A program made the translations under genes and the position numbers. Below the pieces are notes generated by a model. That model was not told the DNA's origin, searched no databases, and saw nothing but the letters and a program-made list of their open reading frames with translations. This document shows positions 33,942-42,389 of a DNA stretch of 64,000 nt, piece by piece; positions within the stretch are counted from its first letter, which is position 1; every line of letters starts with the position of its first letter. Source of the DNA: Pogonophryne albipinna (lineage: Eukaryota; Chordata; Actinopteri; Perciformes; Artedidraconidae); contig CM053251.1 of the NCBI GenBank assembly GCA_028583405.1, forward strand, positions 14,705,495 through 14,769,494, written 5' to 3'.

Positions 33942-36128
33942 TCATCCCCCTTTTGAGACATGGCACTGCCCATGACTCAAATTAGCTGCTGTTTTGTAGA
34001 GACTAACAGGGAGTACTATCTTGTTGTTTATTCTGAATGTTCCCTCAGGGTCTGTGGTTGCACCATCTGTCAACCATTTCTTCTTTTCTCTGTCGGGTGC
34101 GCTGTTCTGCATATCCTTTAATATCACAAGAGGTATTGGTTGTGAAACACTTTCCCCCTTCTGCAAGAGGATATGAAACCCATATTCGCCCACAGCTGCT
34201 AGTTTAGCTACCTTATCCGCGTGTGCATTGCCAAGTGTTACTGCATCCTTTCCACTAGTGTGCGCATCACATTTGCATATAGCGATGCTTTTCGGCAACA
34301 ACACCGCTTTTAAAAGGTCTGTCAGCAGTTGTGCGTGAGTGACTGGTTTTCCTGTTGACGTTTTCATGCCCCTGCGGGCCCATTGGGCTGCAAATACATG
34401 TACTGTTGAGTGTGCATACTGGCTGTCTGTCCACATAGTCACATCTTTTCCAACCCCCGCTTTGCATGCTTCTGTAAGAGCTACTAATTCCGCTGCTTGT
34501 GCAGAATATGTGTGGGGGAGTCGGCCTGCTTTTATGACCTGTGTGTGTGATACAACTGCAAACCCTGTTTGATTTTGGCCTGTTATAGATTTAGAACAGG
34601 ACCCATCCACAAACCATGTTTCTCCACTTGGCAGTTGAACATCTTTCAAATCTGGTCTTGGTTTGCATGTTCTGTCAGTCTCTTCTTTACAACAGTGTGG
34701 TTCTCCATCTTCTGCTGTAGGTATTAATGTGGCTGGATTTAAGATATTACATCTTTTTATCACAATGTGTGGTTGTGACATTAGTGTAGCTGTCAGTGCC
34801 AAATAACGTGCAGGTGATAAGAAAGCCATTTTGGTGTCATGTAACAACATGGTGACTGCGTGTGGAACCATCAGTGTGAGTGGGTGGAACAAAACTATTT
34901 CTGCTGTACAATGTACAGCCATTGCTGCAGCGCATACTGCTTGTACGCATACTGGTAATGCTTGTGCTACTGGGTCTAACTTTTTAGAGTAGTAAGCGAC
35001 AGGCCTTAGTTTTGTGCCGTGTTTTTGGGCTAATACTGATGTCATAAACCCTTTTTTGCAGTCAACTGTTTGTACAAATGGTTTTTCATAGTCTGGTAAT
35101 GCTAACACTGATGACCCTACGAGAAACTGTTTAGTCCTTTCAAATGCAGCTTCTGCCTCTTGTGTCCATTCTATCTTGCCGGACATTTTCATGTCATTGT
35201 CTGAGTATATGCAATCTAGTAGGGGCTGAGTCATTCCTGCGTAGTCTGGAACCCATGCTCTGCAATAGTTAGTCAGCCCAAGGAATTGCATCATTTGTTT
35301 TTTTGTTGTTGGTTTTGGTGCGTTTAACACCGTCTGTTTCCTCTCTGAGTGTATGCGTCTCCCTTCTCGGTTTAAACTGTGGCCTAAAAAGATCACTTCC
35401 TCTTTCACAAACTGAAGTTTCTGTCTCGAAACCTTGTTTCCTGTTTTTGCCAAATGTGTCAATACTTGTAGTGTGACTTTTGTGCTTTCTTCCTGTGTGG
35501 GTGACGCAACAAGAATATCATCGACATATACCAAAATCTGCGATGTGTCAGGTATCTGTAATGTAGCCAAACAATTTGCTATTTCTCGTGAAAAGATTGT
35601 TGGGCTATCCACATACCCCTGAGGTAATCTGGTGTATGTGTACTTTGTTCCTTCATGTGTGAACCCGAACCATCCTTGTGAGTCTTTTTCTACAGGAATG
35701 GAGAAAAAGGCATTGCTTAAGTCTATCACTGAGAACCACGCCATATTTGGCTTAAGGCCGTTCATTAACGTGTGTGGATCTGGTACTGTTGGGGCTGTGC
35801 TTTGTACAGCGTCATTTACTGCTCTTAAGTCTTGGATCATTCTCCATGACTGCCCATCAGCCTTTTTTACTGGGAAGATGGGGGTATTGCATGATGCATC
35901 AGGGCACTCACACAGGATTCCTGCTTTTAGCATTTCTTCAATTACAGGTTTGATGCCAACTTTTGCATCCTCTTTCAATGGGTATTGTCTTATGTTAGGT
36001 CTGTAGTTAGTTTTTGGTCTAACGTGTACAGGTTTTGCGTTCACCATGCGACCTACATCACATTTTCCTTGTGACCATACGCATGGTGGCACCGTTTTCA
36101 GGACCTCTAAGGCCTCTTCACTTAGCAT
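33942..36128 (-). CDS. pol: Provirus reverse transcriptase-RNase H (728 aa)
   Basis: RT blocks in order: WRMIQDLRAVNDAV, WFSVIDLSNAFFSIP, LPQGYVDSPTIF, and the catalytic VYVDDILVASP, followed by the thumb and the connection FLGLTNYCRAWVPDYAG. RNase H follows with WFVDGSCS, AAELVALTEACK and TDSQYAH. The frame then reaches the beginning of the integrase zinc domain (NLSHGQCH) and stops at 33942 directly after a run of five G. That point coincides with a frame change into the integrase, so the integrase is disconnected. It makes viral cDNA in the particle; this copy cannot encode a complete Pol. Confidence 0.88.
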   Translation of the reverse strand: MLSEEALEVLKTVPPCVWSQGKCDVGRMVNAKPVHVRPKTNYRPNIRQYPLKEDAKVGIKPVIEEMLKAGILCECPDASCNTPIFPVKKADGQSWRMIQDLRAVNDAVQSTAPTVPDPHTLMNGLKPNMAWFSVIDLSNAFFSIPVEKDSQGWFGFTHEGTKYTYTRLPQGYVDSPTIFSREIANCLATLQIPDTSQILVYVDDILVASPTQEESTKVTLQVLTHLAKTGNKVSRQKLQFVKEEVIFLGHSLNREGRRIHSERKQTVLNAPKPTTKKQMMQFLGLTNYCRAWVPDYAGMTQPLLDCIYSDNDMKMSGKIEWTQEAEAAFERTKQFLVGSSVLALPDYEKPFVQTVDCKKGFMTSVLAQKHGTKLRPVAYYSKKLDPVAQALPVCVQAVCAAAMAVHCTAEIVLFHPLTLMVPHAVTMLLHDTKMAFLSPARYLALTATLMSQPHIVIKRCNILNPATLIPTAEDGEPHCCKEETDRTCKPRPDLKDVQLPSGETWFVDGSCSKSITGQNQTGFAVVSHTQVIKAGRLPHTYSAQAAELVALTEACKAGVGKDVTMWTDSQYAHSTVHVFAAQWARRGMKTSTGKPVTHAQLLTDLLKAVLLPKSIAICKCDAHTSGKDAVTLGNAHADKVAKLAAVGEYGFHILLQKGESVSQPIPLVILKDMQNSAPDREKKKWLTDGATTDPEGTFRINNKIVLPVSLYKTAANLSHGQCHVSKGG

Positions 36129-36131
36129 ACA

Positions 36132-37085
36132 TCATTGTTGTTCAGGGTCGTCTAGGTGGGTGCGTGGTGTCATCACTAGGGTAAACCCTAGAGTTTTGCG
36201 CTTTAACCCGCCTCCAGTTTGCCAACCGTTTTTGTCATCTGTCCATTTTGTTATCCTGTTACCTCTAGCCACTAATAAACCTAAGTCTCTCCATGAAGTC
36301 CCTGGGCCCCTAGCTACTGATATGTGTGGCGTGGAACCTGGTTCCATTATCAAGGCAGTGGTTGATGGGACCCTAGCGTCAATTGCAACATCCCCGTGTT
36401 GGTTTGCATACATCGAGTGGAACACTACCCTCTGTGGTGTCAGTCGATGCACGAGCACATCATAGTCTTTATCTGGGCCAGGGGTGTTCTTGTACTTTAG
36501 TGTAACGTGCAATGCGTCAGGTTTCATTACTTCTTGGCCATGTTGTGGGGTGAATAGCGTTAACAGGTGTTCACCTGTGTTTGTCACGTCAGGTTGTGGC
36601 ATGTCTAGTGACCAGTAGTAGTTGGGGGTGTTTATGGATTTTTGAAGGAAGACCTGGTCTTCCACCTTTTCTCCGGGCCCTACTGCTCGCATTCCCCCTT
36701 TGACTGGTATTACACTGATTTTTAACATTTCCATGCCGTCTCTCCCTAGCAAATTGACAGGGCAGTTTGAGATGAACACAAATTTGAGGGATGCCTGGAG
36801 GCCTGACCTTCTATCTTCCATAAAAAGTGGCTTTGAAATCGACCTCTGATTTATGTGTCCATTTGCTGATTTTACAAACATAGTGCCAGTTGGTGGCCAC
36901 ATTCTTTGGACCTCTTTGTTCACTACTGATGAGTCTGCACCGCTGTCACATAAGAATTCTAATTTTTCCCCATTGATTTCGATTGTCCTGGTAGGTTTAA
37001 TACTGTTGTCCGATAGATTCAGTAATACTTCAGACAGGTCAATGTGATGTGTGTGGACGTCCTCTTCTTTCTTTTCTACGTCTAG
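36132..37085 (-). CDS. pro: Provirus protease region
   Basis: It is in frame with gag and immediately after its UGA. The retropepsin active site reads CDSGADSS near 36940. The open frame of about 317 codons is longer than a retroviral protease alone, so it includes a linker. It ends in an in-frame TGA at 36132-36134, a few bases before the RT frame, which is again in the same frame. Retropepsin would cleave the Gag-Pol precursor. There is no ATG at its start (a GTG at 36923 is not needed), supporting expression only as an extension of Gag. Confidence 0.8.
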   Translation of the reverse strand, partial: LDVEKKEEDVHTHHIDLSEVLLNLSDNSIKPTRTIEINGEKLEFLCDSGADSSVVNKEVQRMWPPTGTMFVKSANGHINQRSISKPLFMEDRRSGLQASLKFVFISNCPVNLLGRDGMEMLKISVIPVKGGMRAVGPGEKVEDQVFLQKSINTPNYYWSLDMPQPDVTNTGEHLLTLFTPQHGQEVMKPDALHVTLKYKNTPGPDKDYDVLVHRLTPQRVVFHSMYANQHGDVAIDARVPSTTALIMEPGSTPHISVARGPGTSWRDLGLLVARGNRITKWTDDKNGWQTGGGLKRKTLGFTLVMTPRTHLDDPEQQ

Positions 37086-38642
37086 TCAGTTGTCATAACT
37101 ATGTGGGTTATGTGAAGGGGGGGGGTCATATCTTTCGTCTTTGTAATGTCCCTTTTGTCCCCCTTCTTTGTTCTGTAGTCTTTGTTCCTCACAGTCTCTC
37201 GCCATGTGCCCCTCCTTTCCGCACCTGTAGCAGAGGAATTTGCCTTCTGCGTTTCTGCCTCCTCCTCTGCCTCTGCCTGTTCCTCTATCATTCCCTCGTC
37301 CTCTGTTAAACCCGCTTCTCCCCTGTCCTGGTCCCACAAAGAAAATCTGATTTTCTTCCCCTTCTTCTCCTATGAAGAAAGCTGATGCTGACGCTTTCTT
37401 ATGTCTTTTTTCTTTGATCTGGGTTGCTGCATGTTCTGCATAATTTAGGCACTCTTGTAAGTCGCATGTCCTATGGTTGACATTATGCTTGCGGATAAAG
37501 TCAGCAATACCTGGGTGGAACCCATTCATCAGGCTTTGTTTAAGCTGCTGCACATATGGGGAGTCAACAGCATTGTTGGGTGTAATTCCGCTATGGATAC
37601 GGAAACAATCTTCCATTCTGATTCTGAAATCTTGTATTGACTCTTTTTCTCCCTGTCTACACCCTGAGACTTTAGTAAAGTCTCGTCTCAGTGCAAAAAC
37701 CCTCTCGATTGAGGCATTTACGAGAGCGAGTGCATTGAGGAGGTCCTGGTGACCTGGTTCTATGGGGTTTCCATCGGGCCGGGACCCGGTGAAATCTCCC
37801 TTTACCCTGGCCCATTCGTGGCTAAAGATTGTCATAAGGGTTCTTAAAACTTCATGTCCATTTAAACCATATGACGCTATTAATGCAGTATGGTCAAGGA
37901 CAAACTGCGCCGGGTCCTGTTTGTATGGAGTCAGTCCCTCACAAGCCTTTTTACACTCATCCATTGTCCATGGGCGGAACACTCTTAACATTCTTTCTTG
38001 GTCATCGCCAACTCCATAGTGCGGGTTGGCCACTTGTACTAATGGATAAGCGTCACCCTGACATGCTGTTCCGTCGAAGGATCTTTCTGCTTCTCTTAAT
38101 TCTTCAACAGGATATAACTTGGTTCCCCCTTTATCATTTCTAGTGTGCAGTGGGCTTAATGCATCTGCCATTTCTTTGTCGATGCGTTTTTGTGTCTCTC
38201 TTTCCCTGTCTTTTCTCTCTTTCTCTTGCTTCCTTTTTATTCTTTGTTCCTGCGCTTTGTGTTCTTCCACTATCGCTCTCTCTTTCTCGCGGCGTACAGC
38301 GTCAACTGACCCTGAACGCCCTGTCTCCTCGTCTGCTTTCACTAAAACAGCCGCTGCTATCATACCTTCCTCTGCTCCACCTGTCCTTTTATGGGCTTGT
38401 TCAGCCCATATAGCTGCAACCCGTAGTTGAGCTTCTAACTTCTTTCTTTTCTTGCCTTGTGTTGTTCCAGCTGTTGCTGCTCTCAATTTGTCGCTTAATT
38501 CTCTTACTGCTGTTTTCTCCAGCTTCCCTTGGAAGCCGTACTGTTTATACCATTTGCTACAATAAATGGTGCTGCCGTGACTATATATTTCCATATATCT
38601 CATGTCCCCTGTAGCGGCAGGCTTACTCCCATCGGACCCCAT
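37086..38642 (-). CDS. gag: Provirus Gag polyprotein (518 aa)
   Basis: Gag builds the particle and packages RNA. It starts MGSDGS, a possible N-myristoylation site. It then has a Lys/Glu/Arg-rich coiled-coil near residues 105-165, a capsid-like region about residues 200-400 (including FRPWTMDECKKACEGLTP), a GRGR-rich basic stretch, and one CX2CX4HX4C knuckle (CYRCGKEGHMARDC) near residue 480. It is open throughout. The stop is UGA followed by CUAG, and the next ORF (protease) continues in the same frame, so the polyprotein is probably extended by readthrough. An old viral copy; expression is not shown. Confidence 0.85.
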   Translation of the reverse strand: MGSDGSKPAATGDMRYMEIYSHGSTIYCSKWYKQYGFQGKLEKTAVRELSDKLRAATAGTTQGKKRKKLEAQLRVAAIWAEQAHKRTGGAEEGMIAAAVLVKADEETGRSGSVDAVRREKERAIVEEHKAQEQRIKRKQEKERKDRERETQKRIDKEMADALSPLHTRNDKGGTKLYPVEELREAERSFDGTACQGDAYPLVQVANPHYGVGDDQERMLRVFRPWTMDECKKACEGLTPYKQDPAQFVLDHTALIASYGLNGHEVLRTLMTIFSHEWARVKGDFTGSRPDGNPIEPGHQDLLNALALVNASIERVFALRRDFTKVSGCRQGEKESIQDFRIRMEDCFRIHSGITPNNAVDSPYVQQLKQSLMNGFHPGIADFIRKHNVNHRTCDLQECLNYAEHAATQIKEKRHKKASASAFFIGEEGEENQIFFVGPGQGRSGFNRGRGNDRGTGRGRGGGRNAEGKFLCYRCGKEGHMARDCEEQRLQNKEGGQKGHYKDERYDPPPSHNPHSYDN

Positions 38643-38831
38643 GATTCTAGCTTGGTGTTCCTACTGGACAACGTGCCGGTCGGAACCTAATCCCTAATTC
38701 ACCACTACGTGTACTTCAACTGACCACAGAGTTTGTGTTAGCACCGTTAGGTTTCCACTCTGTGCGCTGATTCCACTGGTGACACTTTTACACACCGCTT
38801 TCACTCAATCATTCACAAGTGTACACGTCAA

Positions 38832-39080
38832 TCCTCCTTTTAGGCGGAGTAGCCTTTCTCTATCAACGTTTTATCACCCTCCTTAACGGTGGAGTAACCG
38901 TGTCTATCAACGTTTTATCACCCTCCTTAACGGTGGAGTAACCGTGTCTATCAACGTTTTAGCACCCTCCTTAACGGTGGAGAAACCGTGTATCAACGTT
39001 TTAGCACCCTCCTTAACGGTGGAGAAACCGTGTATCAACGTTTTATCAGCCTCCTTAACGGTGGAGTAACCGTGTCTTAC
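38832..39080 (-). repeat. Six tandem 42-44-bp hairpin units in the provirus leader
   Basis: The unit CCTCCTTAACGGTGGAGTAA.. is repeated six times between the primer site and gag. Each unit contains an ACGGT...ACCGT inverted pair around a six-base loop. The most divergent unit (near 38840) has AGGC...GCCT around the same loop. Confidence 0.85.
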
Positions 39081-39271
39081 CCGTTATCTGTGGTCACTGG
39101 TCCGGTTGGATTCCGTCAATCGTGCCTAGGATGAGGGAGGTTGGACATATAAGCACCGGCCCGGCCACGAATTCTGCGTCCCGGGTCTTTCTCGGGGTCG
39201 GCTGATGATCCCGGCTGTCGACAGACTGCGGCGTGTCGTCCCCTTCCTCCTTCCCGTCACGATGTGTTGGA

Positions 39272-39291
39272 ATCCGGCTCGAAGGACCAAT
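39272..39291 (-). promoter_or_regulatory. Provirus primer-binding site (tRNA-Tyr type)
   Basis: Starting three bases inside the 5' LTR boundary, the - strand reads TGGTCCTTCGAGCCGGATTC. This is complementary to a tRNA 3' end of the form TCCGGCTCGAAGGACCA, as in vertebrate tRNA-Tyr. Confidence 0.75.
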
Positions 39292-39294
39292 TAA

Positions 39295-39728
39295 TGTGAG
39301 GTATCTATATTACTTTGTAAGGGTAAAACCCCAGCTCGGTTCAATATACCAGATCCAGTGAACAGAGATGACAGGACTCGAGATTTAAGTTTACTTGCCT
39401 GCAAGGAGAATCGGCGAGTGACATGCAATGTCGACTCCTAACCAAATCCTACTGCCTTGTCTCCGTGCAGCCTTTTTATTCAGAAATACAATTTACATAA
39501 CATGCATGAGGAAGTGGCTATGACCAACGCCTTAGTTGTCATATGGGAATCTTGTGACTCGCAGTCATATGGATGTGTGTGTGTGTGTATGGTCCAAGGA
39601 ACAGACTATAGTCTGTTCCTCTTTTCTGACCACGAGTCTCCTGTACCACATTTATGAGAACACATGATGTAAACATATTTATCAAAACACATTATGAAAA
39701 CATATTTATCCTTCAATAAACTCTAACA
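39295..39728 (-). repeat. Provirus 5' LTR
   Basis: 434 bp, TG...CA, the copy next to the primer-binding site. Compared with the 3' LTR it differs in a cluster near 39447-39470 and at one position near 39663. Confidence 0.9.
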
Positions 39729-39733
39729 CATAG

Positions 39734-40070
39734 TCCAAAGCATTTTCGCCACAAATAGCTGAATAGGCCTCCTGTGCTCGCCCAGTGAGTACACACTGAA
39801 GTAACAGCCTCTCTCCGAATCTGACCAGTTTCTTGCCGCAGCTACGCGCTCAAATAGGGTGAAAAAAATGTCAGGGTCACACTCATTAAACTTTGGCACC
39901 AACCGCAAGTTAGAAATAACATCGCCACTACCTGATGCCGAACCATCAGATGAAAGCTTGCCCTCTCCAATCAGCCGTAATCTAGCATGTTCCACCTCAC
40001 ATTTAATCTTTTCCACCTCCAGCACCTCCTCCACCTCTAAACACTTCTCTACCTCCTGCTGCAGTAACAA
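39734..40070 (-). pseudogene. Gypsy gag, N-terminal half
   Basis: The frame encodes a Glu-rich coiled segment followed by LRLVPKFNECDPDIFFTLFE and RVAAARNWSDSERG, the start of the capsid-like domain of fish gypsy gag. It breaks exactly at the provirus duplication (39729-39733) and continues in the same sense at 32124. The N-terminus is lost at the Tc1 junction. Confidence 0.8.
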
Positions 40071-40075
40071 AAAAA

Positions 40076-41052
40076 AAAATCCAGAAAATCACACTGTCTG
40101 ATTTTTAAAGAATTTATTTGAAAATTATGGTGGAAAATAAGTATTTGGTCAATAACAAAAGTTAATCTCAATACTTTGTTATATACCCTTTGTTGGCAAT
40201 GACAGAGGTCAAACGTTTTCTGTAAGTCTTCACAAGGTTTTCACACACTGTTGCTGGTATTTTGGCCCATTCCTCCATGCAGATCTCCTCTAGAGCAGTG
40301 ATGTTTTGGGGCTGTCGCTGGGCAACACAGACTTTCAACTCCCTCCAAAGATTTTCTATGGGGTTGAGATCTGGAGACTGGCTAGGCCACTCCAGGACCT
40401 TGAAATGCTTCTTACGAAGCCACTCCTTCGTTGCCCGGGCGGTGTGTTTGGGATCATTGTCATGCTGAAAGACCCAGCCACATTTCATCTTCAATGCCCT
40501 TGCTGATGGAAGGAGGTTGTCACTCAAAATCTCACGATACATGGCACCATTCATTCTTTCCTTTACACGGATCAGTCGTTCTGGTCCCTTTGCAGAAAAA
40601 CAGCCCCAAAGCATGATGTTTCCACCCCCATGTTTCACAGTAGGTATGGTGTTCTTTGGATGCAACTCAGCATTCTTTCTCCTCCAAACACGTCTAGTTG
40701 AGTTTTCTATTTTGGTTTCATCTGACCATATGACATTCTCCCAATCCTCTTCTGGATCATCTAAATGCTCTCGAGCAAACTTCAGACGGGCCTGGACATG
40801 TACTGGCTTAACCCGGGGGACACGTCTGGCACTGCAGGATTACAAGGATCCCTCGCGGCGTAGTGTGTTACTGATGGTAGCCTTTGTTACTTTGGTCCCA
40901 GCTCTCTGCAGGTCATTGACTAGGTCCCCCTGTGTGGTTCTGGGATTTTTGCTCACCGTTCTTTTGATCATTTTGACCCCACGGGGTGAGATCTTGCGTG
41001 GAGCCCCAGATCGAGGGAGATTAACAGTAGTCTTGTATGTCTTCCCGGTTTG
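40076..41052 (-). mobile_element. Tc1-like transposon, 5' part truncated
   Basis: The left terminus has the TGGATTTTTTTTTT pattern on the - strand. The transposase lies at 40168-41030 with frame breaks. At 41052 it joins the unrelated AATTCAAAT repeat without a second terminus, so it is incomplete. It abuts the truncated gypsy gag at 40075. Confidence 0.75.
40168..41030 (-). pseudogene. Tc1 transposase
   Basis: The C-terminal 165 codons (40168-40665) are open and include [34 protein letters not shown] and [19 protein letters not shown], the second Asp and the final Glu of the DD34E site. Upstream, homology continues in the same sense to about 41030 ([19 protein letters not shown]), with a stop near 40850 and a frame change. 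The N-terminal DNA-binding part is partial. It is a dead copy. Confidence 0.82.
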
Positions 41053-41055
41053 ATT

Positions 41056-41222
41056 GCATTCAGGCTTGATTGCTTATCCTGTCTGGCTAGCCCGGATGAT
41101 GTTCCCTCGAAATTTTGGAAATCGAATTTTAAGCACCGAAATTATCCATTCTAATTTTTTTTACTTGAATTTTGGGATCTGAATTTGTGAACACTGAAAC
41201 AAATACATTGAATTTCAGCTAT
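41056..41222. repeat. AATTCAAAT-rich dispersed repeat, copy 2 (inverted)
   Basis: Inverted match to 22371-22632 with a middle deletion. It joins the Tc1 fragment directly. Confidence 0.65.
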
Positions 41223-41307
41223 ACATATAAATAAAATAGACATACTGTATAGAAAATATGTGCGCTTTACACAGCGTAATGTAATCTCTATGTTACTGGT
41301 CTACTTA

Positions 41308-42388
41308 ATATTCATTTCATTTCATTTCAAACCTTTATTTAGACAGATAGGTCCCTTGAGATCATGGATCTCTTTTACAAGGGAGACCTGCATCAATTTA
41401 GTTCCACATGAAACATAAAAACAACATAAAAACAACAATAGAGGACATCATATTTACATATTCACCAACACTTACAAACACCCATAGTGTCAGAAAGCAT
41501 CTCGTGCAGACGTGCCTTAAAAACATTCAGAGAAATAAAATTGCTCAATTTCAATTTGGACTGTAGGCTGTTCCAAGCAAGTGGAGCTGCGCACATAAAA
41601 GCTGTCTTACCCAAGACAGTCCTTACTCTTGGTACATCCAACAAGACTACATCCTGCGACCTCAGACAATAGCTGCTTGCAACTCTCTGCTCTACCAGAG
41701 AACAGATGTAATACGGGAGTTTGCCCAACATAGCTTTATAAATAAAAGTGTACCAGTGACTGAGCCTCCGTACAGAGAGTGATGGTAAACCTGCCTTGGC
41801 ATACAGTGTACAGTGATGTGTAAGCGCTTTACAATTTGTGACAAATCTCAGAGCACTGTGATACGCAGCATCCAATTTGTTCAGGTAATTGGCAGGTGCA
41901 TTCTTATACAACAAATCACCATAGTCCAGCACAGGTAAAAAGGTCACAGTGACTAGCCTTTTCCTGGCCTCAAGCGAGAAACAGGACTTGTTTCTGAAAA
42001 AGAACCCTAGCCTAACCCTCAGTTTTTTAAGCAGGTTATTGACATGAAGTTTAAAAGAGAGACAATCATCAAGCCAGATACCTAGGTATTTATAACAGGC
42101 AACAACTTCAAGTTGTGTTCCTTGCGTAGTTACAATGTCTAAAACAGGCTCTGGTGTCTTTTTTGCTTTTGAAAAGAGCATTACCTTGGTTTTATCCACA
42201 TTTAAAAGAAGCTTTAATTCAGAGAGCTGAGTCTGAATAGTGTTAAAAACAGCCTGTAATTTAACAACAGCCTCTTTAATGGAGGGACCTGCACAATACA
42301 TCACAGTATCATCCGCATAAAAATGTAAAGTAGCTTCATCCACATTATCACCTACGCTGTTAATATATATGGAGAAGAATATGGATTC
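41308..42388 (-). mobile_element. 5'-truncated CR1/L2-type LINE
   Basis: The - strand ORF 41462-42343 is the RT C-terminal half: LHFYADDTVMYC (catalytic YADD), LLLNVDKTKVMLFS, YKYLGIWLDD, and the C-terminal PLAWNSLQSKLKLSNFISLN. The 3' end is a short (GAAAT)n tract near 41308. The 5' truncation is near 42388 within the RT, as usual for incomplete target-primed reverse transcription. Confidence 0.85.
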
Positions 42389-42389
42389 A

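Larger units (their letters stand above)
32130..39728 (-). mobile_element. Endogenous retrovirus, 7.6 kb, two LTRs, no env
   Basis: Two 434-bp direct repeats (32130-32563 and 39295-39728) begin TG and end CA. They are flanked by the 5-bp duplication CATAG (32125-32129 and 39729-39733) and differ at about five positions. On the - strand the order is 5' LTR, tRNA primer site, leader, gag, pro, RT-RNase H, integrase, polypurine tract (AGGAGGGAA), 3' LTR. The RT (YVDD), the GPY/F motif in the integrase and the single-frame gag-pro-pol point to a gamma/epsilon-like class. Only about 430 bases lie between integrase and the 3' LTR, so an envelope gene is absent. It is inactivated by a stop between pro and pol, a frame break and a stop in integrase. 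Confidence 0.92.
30466..40075 (-). mobile_element. Degraded Ty3/gypsy retrotransposon carrying snrnp25 and split by a provirus
   Basis: Order on the - strand: gag N-terminal half (39734-40070), provirus (32130-39728), gag C-terminal half (31793-32124), nucleocapsid knuckle (near 31630-31683), retropepsin region (31150-31413), pol linker (30960-31172), snrnp25 cDNA (30636-30959), a G-rich polypurine tract (30548-30565) and the start of a TG-beginning 3' LTR (30547 downward, about 80 bp before the match to LTR-like sequence is lost). RT, RNase H and integrase are missing. The 5' part is lost at the Tc1 junction near 40075. Several frame changes separate the domains. Confidence 0.75.

Noticed and set aside
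38832..39080. CRISPR-like array
   Set aside because: The units are contiguous tandem repeats without unique spacers, inside a retroviral leader in a eukaryote.
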